Of a stretch of 8,921 bases of DNA, positions 1 to 6,599 are shown piece by piece. Each line of letters begins with the position of its first letter. Position 1 is the first letter of the stretch. This DNA comes from HGM10836 sp045580645 (lineage in GTDB: Bacteria > Bacillota_I > Bacilli_A > RF39 > UBA660): contig JAZNOG010000093.1 of NCBI GenBank assembly GCA_045580645.1, forward strand, positions 1 through 8,921, read 5' to 3'. The position numbers and the translations under genes are program-made. The notes under the pieces were generated by a model. The model had not been told where the DNA came from and did not search any database. It saw nothing but the letters and a program-made list of their open reading frames with translations.

Positions 1-173
1 CAATATAAACTATAGAGAAATCAAAATCAAATGACCATTTTTAAAATTTATACATAAAAAAGAAAACAAATATTAATTTTAAACACTTATATATGTGCTT
101 AGCTTAATAATTTGCTTCTTATTTTTAACTGAAATATCAAAAACATATAGTTTTGAAAAAAGTTTTAATTTTA
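1..173. other. Non-coding stretch downstream of the transpeptidase gene
   Basis: All six frames are broken by stops and no gene start with a ribosome site is visible. Two weak palindromes are present (137-156 and 81-100). The second, on the minus strand, has a six-pair stem with one wobble and T-rich sequence some 14 bases later, so it could be a poor terminator, but neither hairpin is followed directly by a T-run. The typical next gene, mraY, does not start here. Confidence 0.6.
2..30 (-). promoter_or_regulatory. Possible promoter reading leftward out of the window
   Basis: Reading leftward there is TTGATT (25-30), a 17-bp spacer, and TATATT (2-7). The spacing is ideal and both boxes are reasonable, but in DNA this AT-rich such matches arise by chance. 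If real, it would start a new transcription unit just beyond the transpeptidase gene. Confidence 0.3.
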
Positions 174-2291
174 TTATGATACTTTAAAAAATACTTTTAA
201 TTCATCATTTTTCTTAATAACTACATCTTTTTTTATACTTTGTTTAGTAACATACCCATATCCATCAAAAGTGCAATTAAGATCTAAAAAATCACATACG
301 GCTCTTGTTTGAAGTTTACTAAATCCCTCAATATTTGGCATGTTATAACTACTACTATTTGTTTTTAAAATAACTATATCATTTACATTTAAAACACTAT
401 CTTTCTTAGGATATTGTTCTATTACTTTATTTCCTGTTCCTAATTTTATATATTTAATATTATTAGTTTTTAAAATATTTTCTACATCTTTAGTATTTTT
501 ATTTATATAACTACCTATCTCAAAATTATTAACTATTTTTTCTTTTGAATCATCAAAAATATTTAAGTATTTACTAATATTAGTAACTAAAGATTTTACA
601 GAGGTTGTAAGTGGTTTTGATGAACCACCTACTGATTTTTTTACAGATGCATAAATTATAACTTCTGGTTCTTTTTTTGGCCACATACCAACAAATGATT
701 TTATTGTCCAATAATCACTTGTATAATAATTTCCAGTATTAGGATTTACAAGCTGAGCAGTTCCTGTTTTTCCAATTAAATCATAACCCTTTAAGGCATA
801 ATCAGTAGCAGTTGCATAATTCCAAGTATTATTTACTGTTTTATACATTAAATCTTTAACTTTATCTGTAGTATCTTTTGATGCTACGACACTTTTAACT
901 GTTCTTTCTCCAGTAAAAATTGTATTTCCTTCATCATCTACTACTTTATCTATAATATAAGGTGTAAGCATTTCTCCATCATTTGCAATTGATGTAAGAG
1001 CTTGTATATGTTGCATCGGTGTGGTTGTAATTCCTTGTCCAAAAGCAGCATTATAAATTTCAGTTTGATAAGTAAAAGAAATTTTCCCTTTTACTTCATT
1101 AGCTAAAGTTATTCCTGTTTTCTCGCCAAAGCCCATTTTCAAGAAATAATCATACATTATATCTTTATTAATAAAATTATTTACTATATTAATTACCCCA
1201 ACATTTGATGATGATAAAAATCCTTGATCATAAGTAATATTTCCAAACCCTGTTTTTAACCAGTCATATATAACAGTTTTATCATCTGTTACATATTTCC
1301 CAGAAACAAATTTTTTATCACCTTTATAAGTCCCAGCTTCCATAGCAGCCATATATGTATATATTTTCATAATTGAACCTGGTTCATAAGCTTCACCTAC
1401 TGTTATATCCATCCAGTTATCAATATCTAAAATATTTGGATTAAAAGAAGGAGTTTGCGTAAGCCCTAAAATTGCACCAGTCTTAGCATCCGCAACTACT
1501 AAAGTAAGCCAATCAAAATCATATTTTTTATTAGCGGTATTTGCAGCTTCCTCAACAAAAAACTGAATATTCGAATCAAGTGTTAAATAAATATCACTTC
1601 CATCCTTAGCAGAAACTGTAACTTCTTTTGTTCCTGGTATTTTATATCCATTTAAATCCTTTTGATAAGTAGTAGAACCATCTTCACCACTTAATACTTC
1701 ATCAAGTAAAGATTCCATCCCAAATTCTCCTACTATTTTTCCACTTTCATCTTTCTTGGCGTAACCCAAAGTATAAGATGCAAAATTACCATTCGGATAA
1801 TATCTTTTTTCACTTTCAATAAAATCTATTCCAGGTAAATTAAGTTCTTCAATTTTTTCCTTTTCAAGTTCAGTTAAATTTTTCCCAGCATTGCCAAATT
1901 CTACTTGATATAATCCATCTTGATTTAAAATTGATAAAATTTCTTTTTCTTTCATACTTATCACAGTAGAAAGCTTTTTAGCAGTTAACTCTTTATCTAC
2001 TACATGCTTTGGGTCTTCTATATCTGTAGTTCTACTTTCCTCCAAATACGCAATTAAAGTATAAGAAGAAACATTCATTGCTAAATATTTTCCATTTACA
2101 TCATAAATAGAACCTCGACTTGCAGGAATAGTTGTAGAAACTACACTACGATTATCTGCAAATTCTTTTAAATTAACTCCATCTACTTCATCAGAAATAG
2201 TTAAAAAACTTATTCTATATATTAAAACACCAAAACAAAAAAGAGTTACAACAATAAATAAATTTTGATATTTTGTATTGTTTGAACTCAA
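174..2291 (-). CDS. ftsI: Division transpeptidase, class B penicillin-binding protein with two PASTA domains (FtsI/PBP2x/SpoVD type)
   Basis: This class B PBP cross-links septal peptidoglycan with an FtsW-type glycosyltransferase. The 705 residues contain a membrane anchor (about 10-30), the dimerisation or pedestal domain (about 52-235) with ASRGSIYDVNGKYLA and the RYYPNGNFASYTLGYA motif (163-178), and the transpeptidase domain (about 258-570) with all three active-site boxes: S306-IM-K309 (nucleophile in EPGSIMK), S361-S-N363, and K508-T-G-T511. Two C-terminal PASTA domains follow (about 588-644 and 648-704). The second holds two cysteines (C666, C673). The start is TTG: an in-frame TGA lies three codons upstream, GGTGAT is five bases before the TTG, and the next ATG (M72) would delete the anchor. 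It is the last gene of the mraZ operon as seen here. Whether it acts in division or, as SpoVD does, in sporulation cannot be told from sequence; its position in the cluster favours division. Confidence 0.94.
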   Translation of the reverse strand: MSSNNTKYQNLFIVVTLFCFGVLIYRISFLTISDEVDGVNLKEFADNRSVVSTTIPASRGSIYDVNGKYLAMNVSSYTLIAYLEESRTTDIEDPKHVVDKELTAKKLSTVISMKEKEILSILNQDGLYQVEFGNAGKNLTELEKEKIEELNLPGIDFIESEKRYYPNGNFASYTLGYAKKDESGKIVGEFGMESLLDEVLSGEDGSTTYQKDLNGYKIPGTKEVTVSAKDGSDIYLTLDSNIQFFVEEAANTANKKYDFDWLTLVVADAKTGAILGLTQTPSFNPNILDIDNWMDITVGEAYEPGSIMKIYTYMAAMEAGTYKGDKKFVSGKYVTDDKTVIYDWLKTGFGNITYDQGFLSSSNVGVINIVNNFINKDIMYDYFLKMGFGEKTGITLANEVKGKISFTYQTEIYNAAFGQGITTTPMQHIQALTSIANDGEMLTPYIIDKVVDDEGNTIFTGERTVKSVVASKDTTDKVKDLMYKTVNNTWNYATATDYALKGYDLIGKTGTAQLVNPNTGNYYTSDYWTIKSFVGMWPKKEPEVIIYASVKKSVGGSSKPLTTSVKSLVTNISKYLNIFDDSKEKIVNNFEIGSYINKNTKDVENILKTNNIKYIKLGTGNKVIEQYPKKDSVLNVNDIVILKTNSSSYNMPNIEGFSKLQTRAVCDFLDLNCTFDGYGYVTKQSIKKDVVIKKNDELKVFFKVS

Positions 2292-2296
2292 TTTTA

Positions 2297-2302
2297 ATCA
2301 CC
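2297..2302 (-). promoter_or_regulatory. Ribosome binding site that fixes the TTG start of the transpeptidase gene
   Basis: GGTGAT lies five bases before the TTG codon at 2291-2289 and overlaps an in-frame TGA, so no longer reading frame is possible. The site follows directly on the ftsL TAG, which implies coupled translation of ftsL and the transpeptidase. Confidence 0.7.
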
Positions 2303-2593
2303 CTATTCTACAACTTTTATACTACTACTAGTATAACTTAATCCCATTTCTTTTGCAATATCTTGTAAATTTTCTAAAGAAACAAGTTCATTTATTTTCA
2401 TTTCTAAACTTTCATTTGTCTTAGTTTGAAGACTTATTTTTTCTTTTGTTTCTTCTACTTCATAATTTGCTTTAGAAAGTTCCGATTTTGCAAATACTGA
2501 CATAACTGGAGAAAGCACTACCAAAACAAATGTAATAAAAAACATTAATTTCTCAAATCTAGTTAATTTAATTTTTCCATTTTGTATTTTCAT
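2303..2593 (-). CDS. ftsL: Cell division protein FtsL-like
   Basis: A 96-residue bitopic membrane protein in the position of FtsL, between rsmH and the division transpeptidase. It has a basic cytoplasmic tail (1-15), one membrane segment (about 16-35), and an extracellular heptad-like stretch (about 38-75) that looks like a short coiled coil, followed by LQDIAKEMGLSY, the usual end pattern of FtsL/DivIC-type proteins. FtsL pairs with DivIC/FtsB in the divisome and links FtsQ/DivIB with the FtsW-FtsI synthase. The primary sequence of this family is poorly conserved, so the call rests on topology, size and gene order. The start is well supported by a strong GGAGG site (2601-2605) seven bases upstream. 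The TAG stop overlaps the ribosome site of the next gene. Confidence 0.87.
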   Translation of the reverse strand: MKIQNGKIKLTRFEKLMFFITFVLVVLSPVMSVFAKSELSKANYEVEETKEKISLQTKTNESLEMKINELVSLENLQDIAKEMGLSYTSSSIKVVE

Positions 2594-2608
2594 AATCTTT
2601 CCTCCAAA

Positions 2609-3526
2609 TTATTTTATCTTTTCTATAACACGCATTTTCGCGGATTTTGCTCTTTTATTAAAATTAATTTCAAGATTTGTTGGTTCAATAGCTTTCTTAG
2701 TAACTAATTTATAATCTGGTAATAAACTATCATCAATATTGGGCATTCCTTTAATTAAAGGATCAACCTCAGTTACTTTTTTAAATATTTGTTTACATAT
2801 TCTATCTTCCAAAGAATGAAATGTAATAACTACTATTCTTCCACCAACTTTTAATAAATTTAAACTATCATATAAAGCCTTTTCAAACTCTCCAAGTTCA
2901 TTGTTTACTTCTATTCTAATAGCTTGAAATACTTTCTTAGCAGGATGAGAATTTCTTTTTTCCTTATATGGAATGCATTTATCTATAATATCTACTAATT
3001 CTAATGTTGTTTCAATAGGTTTAATACTCCTATAATCTATAATTTCACTAGCAATTCTTCCTGCATGTTTTTCTTCACCATATTCTCTAAATATTCTAAT
3101 TAATTCTTCCTTAGAATAACTATTTACTACATCATAAGCAGAAAAAGAAGAACTTTGATCCATCCTCATATCAAGTTTAGCATCTTTCATATAACTAAAA
3201 CCACGAAAGTCTTCATCTAGTTCTACTGAAGATACCCCTAGATCAAATAATATCCCATCTACTTTATCATTAATACAATCTTTTATATTTATAAAACCTG
3301 TATTAAATATTTTATAATTACTTCCTATTTTTGATAACTTTTCATCGCTATACTTAATCGCATCAATATCTTTATCAAAGGCGAATAGAAAGCCCCTTTT
3401 TATTCTTTTTAATACTTCACTTGAGTGACCTGCATAACCAAGAGTCATATCTACATATGTTCCATCTTCTTTAATGTTTAAATATTCAATTACTTCATTT
3501 AGAAGCACACTTATATGTTTTTCCAT
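2609..3526 (-). CDS. rsmH: 16S rRNA (cytosine-1402-N4)-methyltransferase RsmH (MraW)
   Basis: This SAM-dependent methyltransferase modifies N4 of C1402 in the decoding centre of 16S rRNA and tunes start-codon use. The 305 residues match the usual size. Visible family motifs are HISVLLNEVIEYL at 4-16, the SAM-binding loop YVDMTLGYAGHS at 24-35, AFDKDIDAI at 49-57, GILFDLGVSSVELD at 91-104 with GFSYMKDAKLDMRMD at 109-123, YGEEKHAGRIA at 149-159, VFQAIRIEVNNEL at 199-211, GGRIVVITFHSLEDR at 228-242 and the C-terminal NKRAKSAKMRVIE. All conserved blocks are present, so the enzyme should be active. It begins two bases after the mraZ stop and has only a weak ribosome site, which suggests translational coupling to mraZ. 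It is followed by ftsL after a 15-bp gap. Confidence 0.97.
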   Translation of the reverse strand: MEKHISVLLNEVIEYLNIKEDGTYVDMTLGYAGHSSEVLKRIKRGFLFAFDKDIDAIKYSDEKLSKIGSNYKIFNTGFINIKDCINDKVDGILFDLGVSSVELDEDFRGFSYMKDAKLDMRMDQSSSFSAYDVVNSYSKEELIRIFREYGEEKHAGRIASEIIDYRSIKPIETTLELVDIIDKCIPYKEKRNSHPAKKVFQAIRIEVNNELGEFEKALYDSLNLLKVGGRIVVITFHSLEDRICKQIFKKVTEVDPLIKGMPNIDDSLLPDYKLVTKKAIEPTNLEINFNKRAKSAKMRVIEKIK

Positions 3527-3528
3527 AC

Positions 3529-3960
3529 CTACATATCCATATCAAATAAATGATCTGCCATATCTGATAAAGAAACACTCTTTTCATCAAAGAAGTTATT
3601 CCATTTAGATAATGACCAAATTTCTAAGCGGTCATTTACGCCGATAATAACACATTCTTTTTTAATATCGGCGTAATCCGCTAGTGGTGTAGTAATTTTA
3701 ATTCTGCCTTGTTTATCAAACTCACAAACAGTGGCTCCAGACAAGAATATTCTTGTAAAGTTACGTGCATCTTTTTTTGTGAATGGTAGAGATTTTAACT
3801 TAGAAACTATTTGAGACCACTCTGTTAAGGAGTATACAAATAAGCAATTTTCAAGCCCTCTAGTTACAACAACGCTTTCGCCTAACTCGTCGCGAAACTT
3901 AGAAGGAATAATCATTCTTAACTTATCATCAATATTATGATGATATTCACCCATTAACAT
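3529..3960 (-). CDS. mraZ: Transcriptional regulator MraZ
   Basis: MraZ is a small DNA-binding protein of the AbrB-like double-psi beta-barrel fold. It forms a ring-shaped oligomer and controls the division and cell wall cluster by binding short tandem repeats at its own promoter. The 143-residue product has both family signature loops, DxxxR at D11-R15 (DDKLR) and D82-R86 (DKQGR), plus the hallmark start MxMGEYHHNID and RGLENCLFVY near 34-43. The length matches the usual 140-150 residues. A GTG at 3972 in the same frame would add four residues, but the family N-terminus and a ribosome site (GGTGAT, four bases upstream) favour ATG at 3960. It is the first gene of the second operon. Four 10-bp phased GTGG repeats lie between the predicted promoter and this start, so autoregulation is very likely. 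The stop codon is two bases before the rsmH start. Confidence 0.96.
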   Translation of the reverse strand: MLMGEYHHNIDDKLRMIIPSKFRDELGESVVVTRGLENCLFVYSLTEWSQIVSKLKSLPFTKKDARNFTRIFLSGATVCEFDKQGRIKITTPLADYADIKKECVIIGVNDRLEIWSLSKWNNFFDEKSVSLSDMADHLFDMDM

Positions 3961-3964
3961 AGAA

Positions 3965-3972
3965 ATCACCAC
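3965..3972 (-). promoter_or_regulatory. Ribosome binding site of mraZ, overlapping the last operator repeat
   Basis: The minus-strand sequence AGAAAGTGGTGATTTCT before the ATG closely follows the anti-16S consensus AGAAAGGAGGTGAT. GGTGAT (3965-3970) ends four bases before ATG 3960. This decides the start in favour of 3960 over the GTG at 3972, which itself lies inside the operator. Confidence 0.75.
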
Positions 3973-4002
3973 TTTCTACCACTATCATCCACTGTCTACC
4001 AC
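3969..4002 (-). promoter_or_regulatory. MraZ operator: four GTGG repeats with 10-bp period
   Basis: On the minus strand GTGG occurs at 3999-4002, 3989-3992, 3979-3982 and 3969-3972, exactly 10 bp apart. The three units nearest the gene share the wider pattern TAGAnAGTGG or close to it. MraZ is known to bind tandem short repeats of this kind with one-turn spacing (TGGGN with 5-bp spacers in E. coli, a related AAAGTG-type box in mollicutes). The repeats cover the predicted +1 and the leader, which would suit repression, although MraZ acts as activator in some mollicutes. The repeat nearest the gene merges with the ribosome site. Confidence 0.87.
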
Positions 4003-4003
4003 A

Positions 4004-4032
4004 ATTTTACTACTTTCATTATTAAAAGTCTA
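4004..4032 (-). promoter_or_regulatory. Promoter of the mraZ (dcw) operon
   Basis: Reading leftward there is a -35 box TAGACT (4027-4032), a 17-bp spacer and a -10 box TAAAAT (4004-4009). The -10 box and spacer are identical in form to those of the upstream operon, and the -35 box differs from that one by a single base. Transcription should start near 3997, giving a leader of only about 37 bases before the mraZ ATG. The MraZ repeats begin two bases past the -10 box. Confidence 0.8.
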
Positions 4033-4043
4033 TACTTTTTCAT

Positions 4044-4081
4044 AAAAAAAACACACATTCCATAAATTAGAACGTGTGTTT
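4044..4081 (-). terminator. Strong intrinsic terminator after the LRR gene
   Basis: On the minus strand ACACACGTTC (4070-4079) pairs with GAATGTGTGT (4051-4060) across a roughly 9-base AT-rich loop. The 10-bp stem contains one G-U wobble and is followed at once by an eight-T run (4044-4051). It lies about 12 bp past the LRR stop codon. It ends the pilus-assembly operon and insulates it from the mraZ promoter, which begins about 12 bp further on. Confidence 0.92.
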
Positions 4082-4092
4082 GTAAACTTTTA

Positions 4093-6588
4093 TTAACTCG
4101 GATAACCAGTTGTTATAGTTACTATATTACTATCATAACTTGGAACAGTTCCTGTTATAAATGGTGTTCCTGCTGTTCCTGTTATTGCACCTGTCCAGTC
4201 AAATGCTTTTTGTGAGTTATTATATATTGTTGTTAAATAACGATTAGAAGATACAGATGAGAGAAACGCAAATAATCCTATACCAGTTGATTCTGTTAAA
4301 TTAGAATTCTCTCCAATAACTACACTTATGAGGTAGTTACTTCCAAATGCATGCGATCCGATGGTTGTGACACTATTTGGTATTACTACACGTGTGAGGT
4401 TGTTACTCCAAAATGCAGAGTCTCCGATGGTTGTAACACTATCTGGTATTTCTACACGTGTGAGGTTGTTATTCCAAAATGCACTTTCTCCGATGGTTAT
4501 AACACTATCTGGGATTACTACACTTGTGAGGTTGTTATGAGAAAATGCGCTTTCTCCTATGGTTGTTAGTTCGATTTCATTCTTCTGGGTTGGAATAATT
4601 GGATTCTTGTTCGCACCTCCATAGCCGATTACTTCTGTATAATTAATTTCTGCTATTCCATCATTATTAAAATCTGTTCTTGCATATATATAGGCGTCCT
4701 CATCTGAAAATTTATTATTATTAAATACACCAGATCCTATGGTTGTGACACTATCGGGGATTACTACACTTGTGAGGTTGTTAGATTGAAATGCAGAATT
4801 TCCGATGGTTGTGACACTATTTGGGATTGTTACACTTGTGAGGTTGTTAGAAGCAAATGCACTGGCTCCGATTTTTGTAACACTGTCTGGGATGGTTACA
4901 CTTGTGAGGTTGTTAGAAGCAAATGCAACGTCTCCGATGGTTGTAACACCATCTGGGATGACTACACTTGTGAGATTGTTAGAACAAAATGCATAGGTCC
5001 CTATCGTTTTAACACTATTGCCCAATGCTAAACCTGTTATGTTGTTGTTTTGGAATGCATAATTTCCTATTGAAGTCACACTATCAGGAATGACTAAATT
5101 TCCTGTTAAATTATCATTTCCTTCAAATGCATAGGTCCCTATCGTTTTAACACTATTGCCCAATGCTAAACCTGTTATGTTGTTGTTTTGGAATGCATAA
5201 TTTCCTATTGAAGTCACACTATCTGGAATAGTTACACTTGTTAAGCTGTTATTTTGAAATACATTAGCTCCTATTGATGTAACACCATCTGGAATTACTA
5301 CACTTGTCAAATTCTTTTCTTTAAATGAACTGCCTGCAAGGGATGTGACAGAATAATCTTTTTTAGTTGCCATATTCGCAGTTACTATTCCTGTTCCATA
5401 AAAGAATAAACCAAATTGATCATCATTTGCTAAATTTTGCAGAGTATTACTATCATTACAAATTGTAGAAGCAGAATCTGCGGCGCCAAGATTAGTTACT
5501 ACAATCATACATTTATTTATTTGATCTTCTGTTGGATTATCTACTACTTTAAATGTAGTATAATTTTTTAATTCTTTTACTACACCTGTTTCTACTAAAT
5601 TTGCTTGTTCAATAAGTTCTGGTTGTTCCATCATAAAATATTCCAAACCCATACCTTCTACATTTCCGCCAGAACATATTATTTGATACAATGAACGAAC
5701 TTCTGCAATTTCTTCTTGAGAAGCATCTGACCAATCTCCCATATTCATAAATGCATTAGTGCATGCTTCTACTTTTGTTTCATCTTCATAAGCAGCATAA
5801 TCTATATAATATCCACTTTTCCCTTCAGGCATAACTGAAGTAGTCATTGGTATTGCTACATCTGTTATTGTTTCATATCCATATGTATTTCCTTCATAAC
5901 AATTATAATCTGTAATAGATGCTGTCAAATTTGTTTCATCATATTCATAAACAAAACAATATTCAGGTGCTTGAGTATATACATCCGCTTTTAACTTAGC
6001 GCAAAAATCTTTTGTTGTATATGGAGTAGTTTCTGTAGATATATAAATATCACTATTTGTAGCTTTTTCATTTATCCATAATCTTATTTCATAATCTACT
6101 ATATCTTCACCTTCATCTAATAAATCACTTAAATTAAGTGTATATGGATCTGTTCCTTTTGTTATTTCTCCTGTTTTTAAATTAACAAATTCATAATCTA
6201 TTAAAGCACTATCAATTTGATTATTACAATCACATGTACTTTCATTTACATCACATTTTCCATCTGTTTGCTCACATGTATTACAAGAACTTTCCATAGA
6301 TAATTTATAACTAATATCACTACAATTACCTGTTTTTGTTAATCTTACTTTAAATGGTTCATAATTTTGAGCATCACTATAAGTCATTGGAAAAGTATCA
6401 ATTAAAGAAACACCTTCTTCTTCTTTAAAATTAAAATTTAATGAACAGCTATTAATTCTATTAATACTTTGTCCCGTAAGTGTTACTAAAAAACTAGGTA
6501 ATGCAAAAGACATTCCTACTACTAACATAATAAATATAGCTACTAAAAAATATGTCATCTTAATACTCAGTTGTTTTTTTTCTTTCAT
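4093..6588 (-). CDS. Secreted or membrane-anchored BspA-like leucine-rich repeat (LRR_5) protein
   Basis: A large surface protein of 831 residues, function unknown; BspA-type repeats in other bacteria are linked to adhesion and host or matrix contact. Seen: a basic start and hydrophobic segment (about 12-29) with a possible signal-peptidase I site after SFA (27-29). A beta-rich extracellular region (about 40-245) follows, with a cysteine cluster at 102-121. A non-repeat insert lies near 255-410. From about 425 to 760 runs an array of roughly 13 units of about 22 residues with consensus NLTSVVIPDSVTTIGxxAF, broken by an atypical stretch at 628-672. The tail lacks an LPXTG motif or a terminal membrane helix. 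There are 15 cysteines, 14 of them before the array. The ATG has AGGAGG six bases upstream, overlapping the stop of the prepilin peptidase gene, and the gene ends at a strong terminator, making it the last gene of the pilus-assembly operon. It lacks the G/A-then-F-plus-E5 prepilin signal, so it is probably not itself a pilin. Repeat assignment is secure, role is not. Confidence 0.88.
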   Translation of the reverse strand: MKEKKQLSIKMTYFLVAIFIMLVVGMSFALPSFLVTLTGQSINRINSCSLNFNFKEEEGVSLIDTFPMTYSDAQNYEPFKVRLTKTGNCSDISYKLSMESSCNTCEQTDGKCDVNESTCDCNNQIDSALIDYEFVNLKTGEITKGTDPYTLNLSDLLDEGEDIVDYEIRLWINEKATNSDIYISTETTPYTTKDFCAKLKADVYTQAPEYCFVYEYDETNLTASITDYNCYEGNTYGYETITDVAIPMTTSVMPEGKSGYYIDYAAYEDETKVEACTNAFMNMGDWSDASQEEIAEVRSLYQIICSGGNVEGMGLEYFMMEQPELIEQANLVETGVVKELKNYTTFKVVDNPTEDQINKCMIVVTNLGAADSASTICNDSNTLQNLANDDQFGLFFYGTGIVTANMATKKDYSVTSLAGSSFKEKNLTSVVIPDGVTSIGANVFQNNSLTSVTIPDSVTSIGNYAFQNNNITGLALGNSVKTIGTYAFEGNDNLTGNLVIPDSVTSIGNYAFQNNNITGLALGNSVKTIGTYAFCSNNLTSVVIPDGVTTIGDVAFASNNLTSVTIPDSVTKIGASAFASNNLTSVTIPNSVTTIGNSAFQSNNLTSVVIPDSVTTIGSGVFNNNKFSDEDAYIYARTDFNNDGIAEINYTEVIGYGGANKNPIIPTQKNEIELTTIGESAFSHNNLTSVVIPDSVITIGESAFWNNNLTRVEIPDSVTTIGDSAFWSNNLTRVVIPNSVTTIGSHAFGSNYLISVVIGENSNLTESTGIGLFAFLSSVSSNRYLTTIYNNSQKAFDWTGAITGTAGTPFITGTVPSYDSNIVTITTGYPS
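4987..5085 (-). repeat. 99-bp perfect direct repeat, copy 2 (downstream copy in the gene)
   Basis: Identical over 99 bases to 5125-5223, at an offset of 138 bp. It encodes residues 502-534 of the LRR protein, the same 33 residues as 456-488. The offset equals 46 codons, that is two repeat units of 22 and 24 residues, so the copy is in register with the LRR fold and keeps the frame. Confidence 0.95.
5125..5223 (-). repeat. 99-bp perfect direct repeat, copy 1 (upstream copy in the gene)
   Basis: Partner of 4987-5085 with no mismatch, including third codon positions. This points to a recent duplication or gene conversion within the array. It encodes residues 456-488, which contain two LRR half-units with the variant ITGLALGNSVKTIG. 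Confidence 0.95.
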
Positions 6589-6599
6589 AATTTACCTCC

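Larger units (their letters stand above)
4309..5316 (-). repeat. Array of about 66-bp direct repeats encoding the LRR units
   Basis: This is DNA-level repetition inside the LRR gene: about 13 units of 22 codons, most of them 66 bp. Neighbouring units share long identical blocks, for example over 30 bases around 4826-4860 and again 66 bp further on at 4892-4926. The half of the array nearest the 3' end of the gene uses visibly more G and C (73 of 180 bases in 4321-4500) than the start of the same gene (46 of 180 in 6361-6540). Confidence 0.88.

Noticed and set aside
81..156. Terminator for the division operon formed by the hairpins at 81-100 or 137-156.
   Set aside because: The stems have only 5-7 weak pairs and no immediate T-run. 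This is expected by chance in such AT-rich DNA, so I did not list a terminator.
4351..5031. Several open frames on the plus strand within the LRR gene, encoding repeated Cys/Trp-rich peptides (4351-4569, 4786-5031, 4805-4996).
   Set aside because: They mirror the 66-bp repeats of the LRR gene read backwards. A stop-free antisense frame repeats with every unit. None has a convincing ribosome site, and the sense frame is clearly the coding one.
4309..5316. Regular direct repeats that could suggest a CRISPR array.
   Set aside because: The repeats are in frame, have no unique spacers, and encode conserved LRR_5 motifs.
6500..6588. Type IV prepilin signal at the N-terminus of the LRR protein.
   Set aside because: There is no G/A followed by an F/M-starting hydrophobic stretch with glutamate at +5. 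The segment fits a normal signal peptide or signal anchor.
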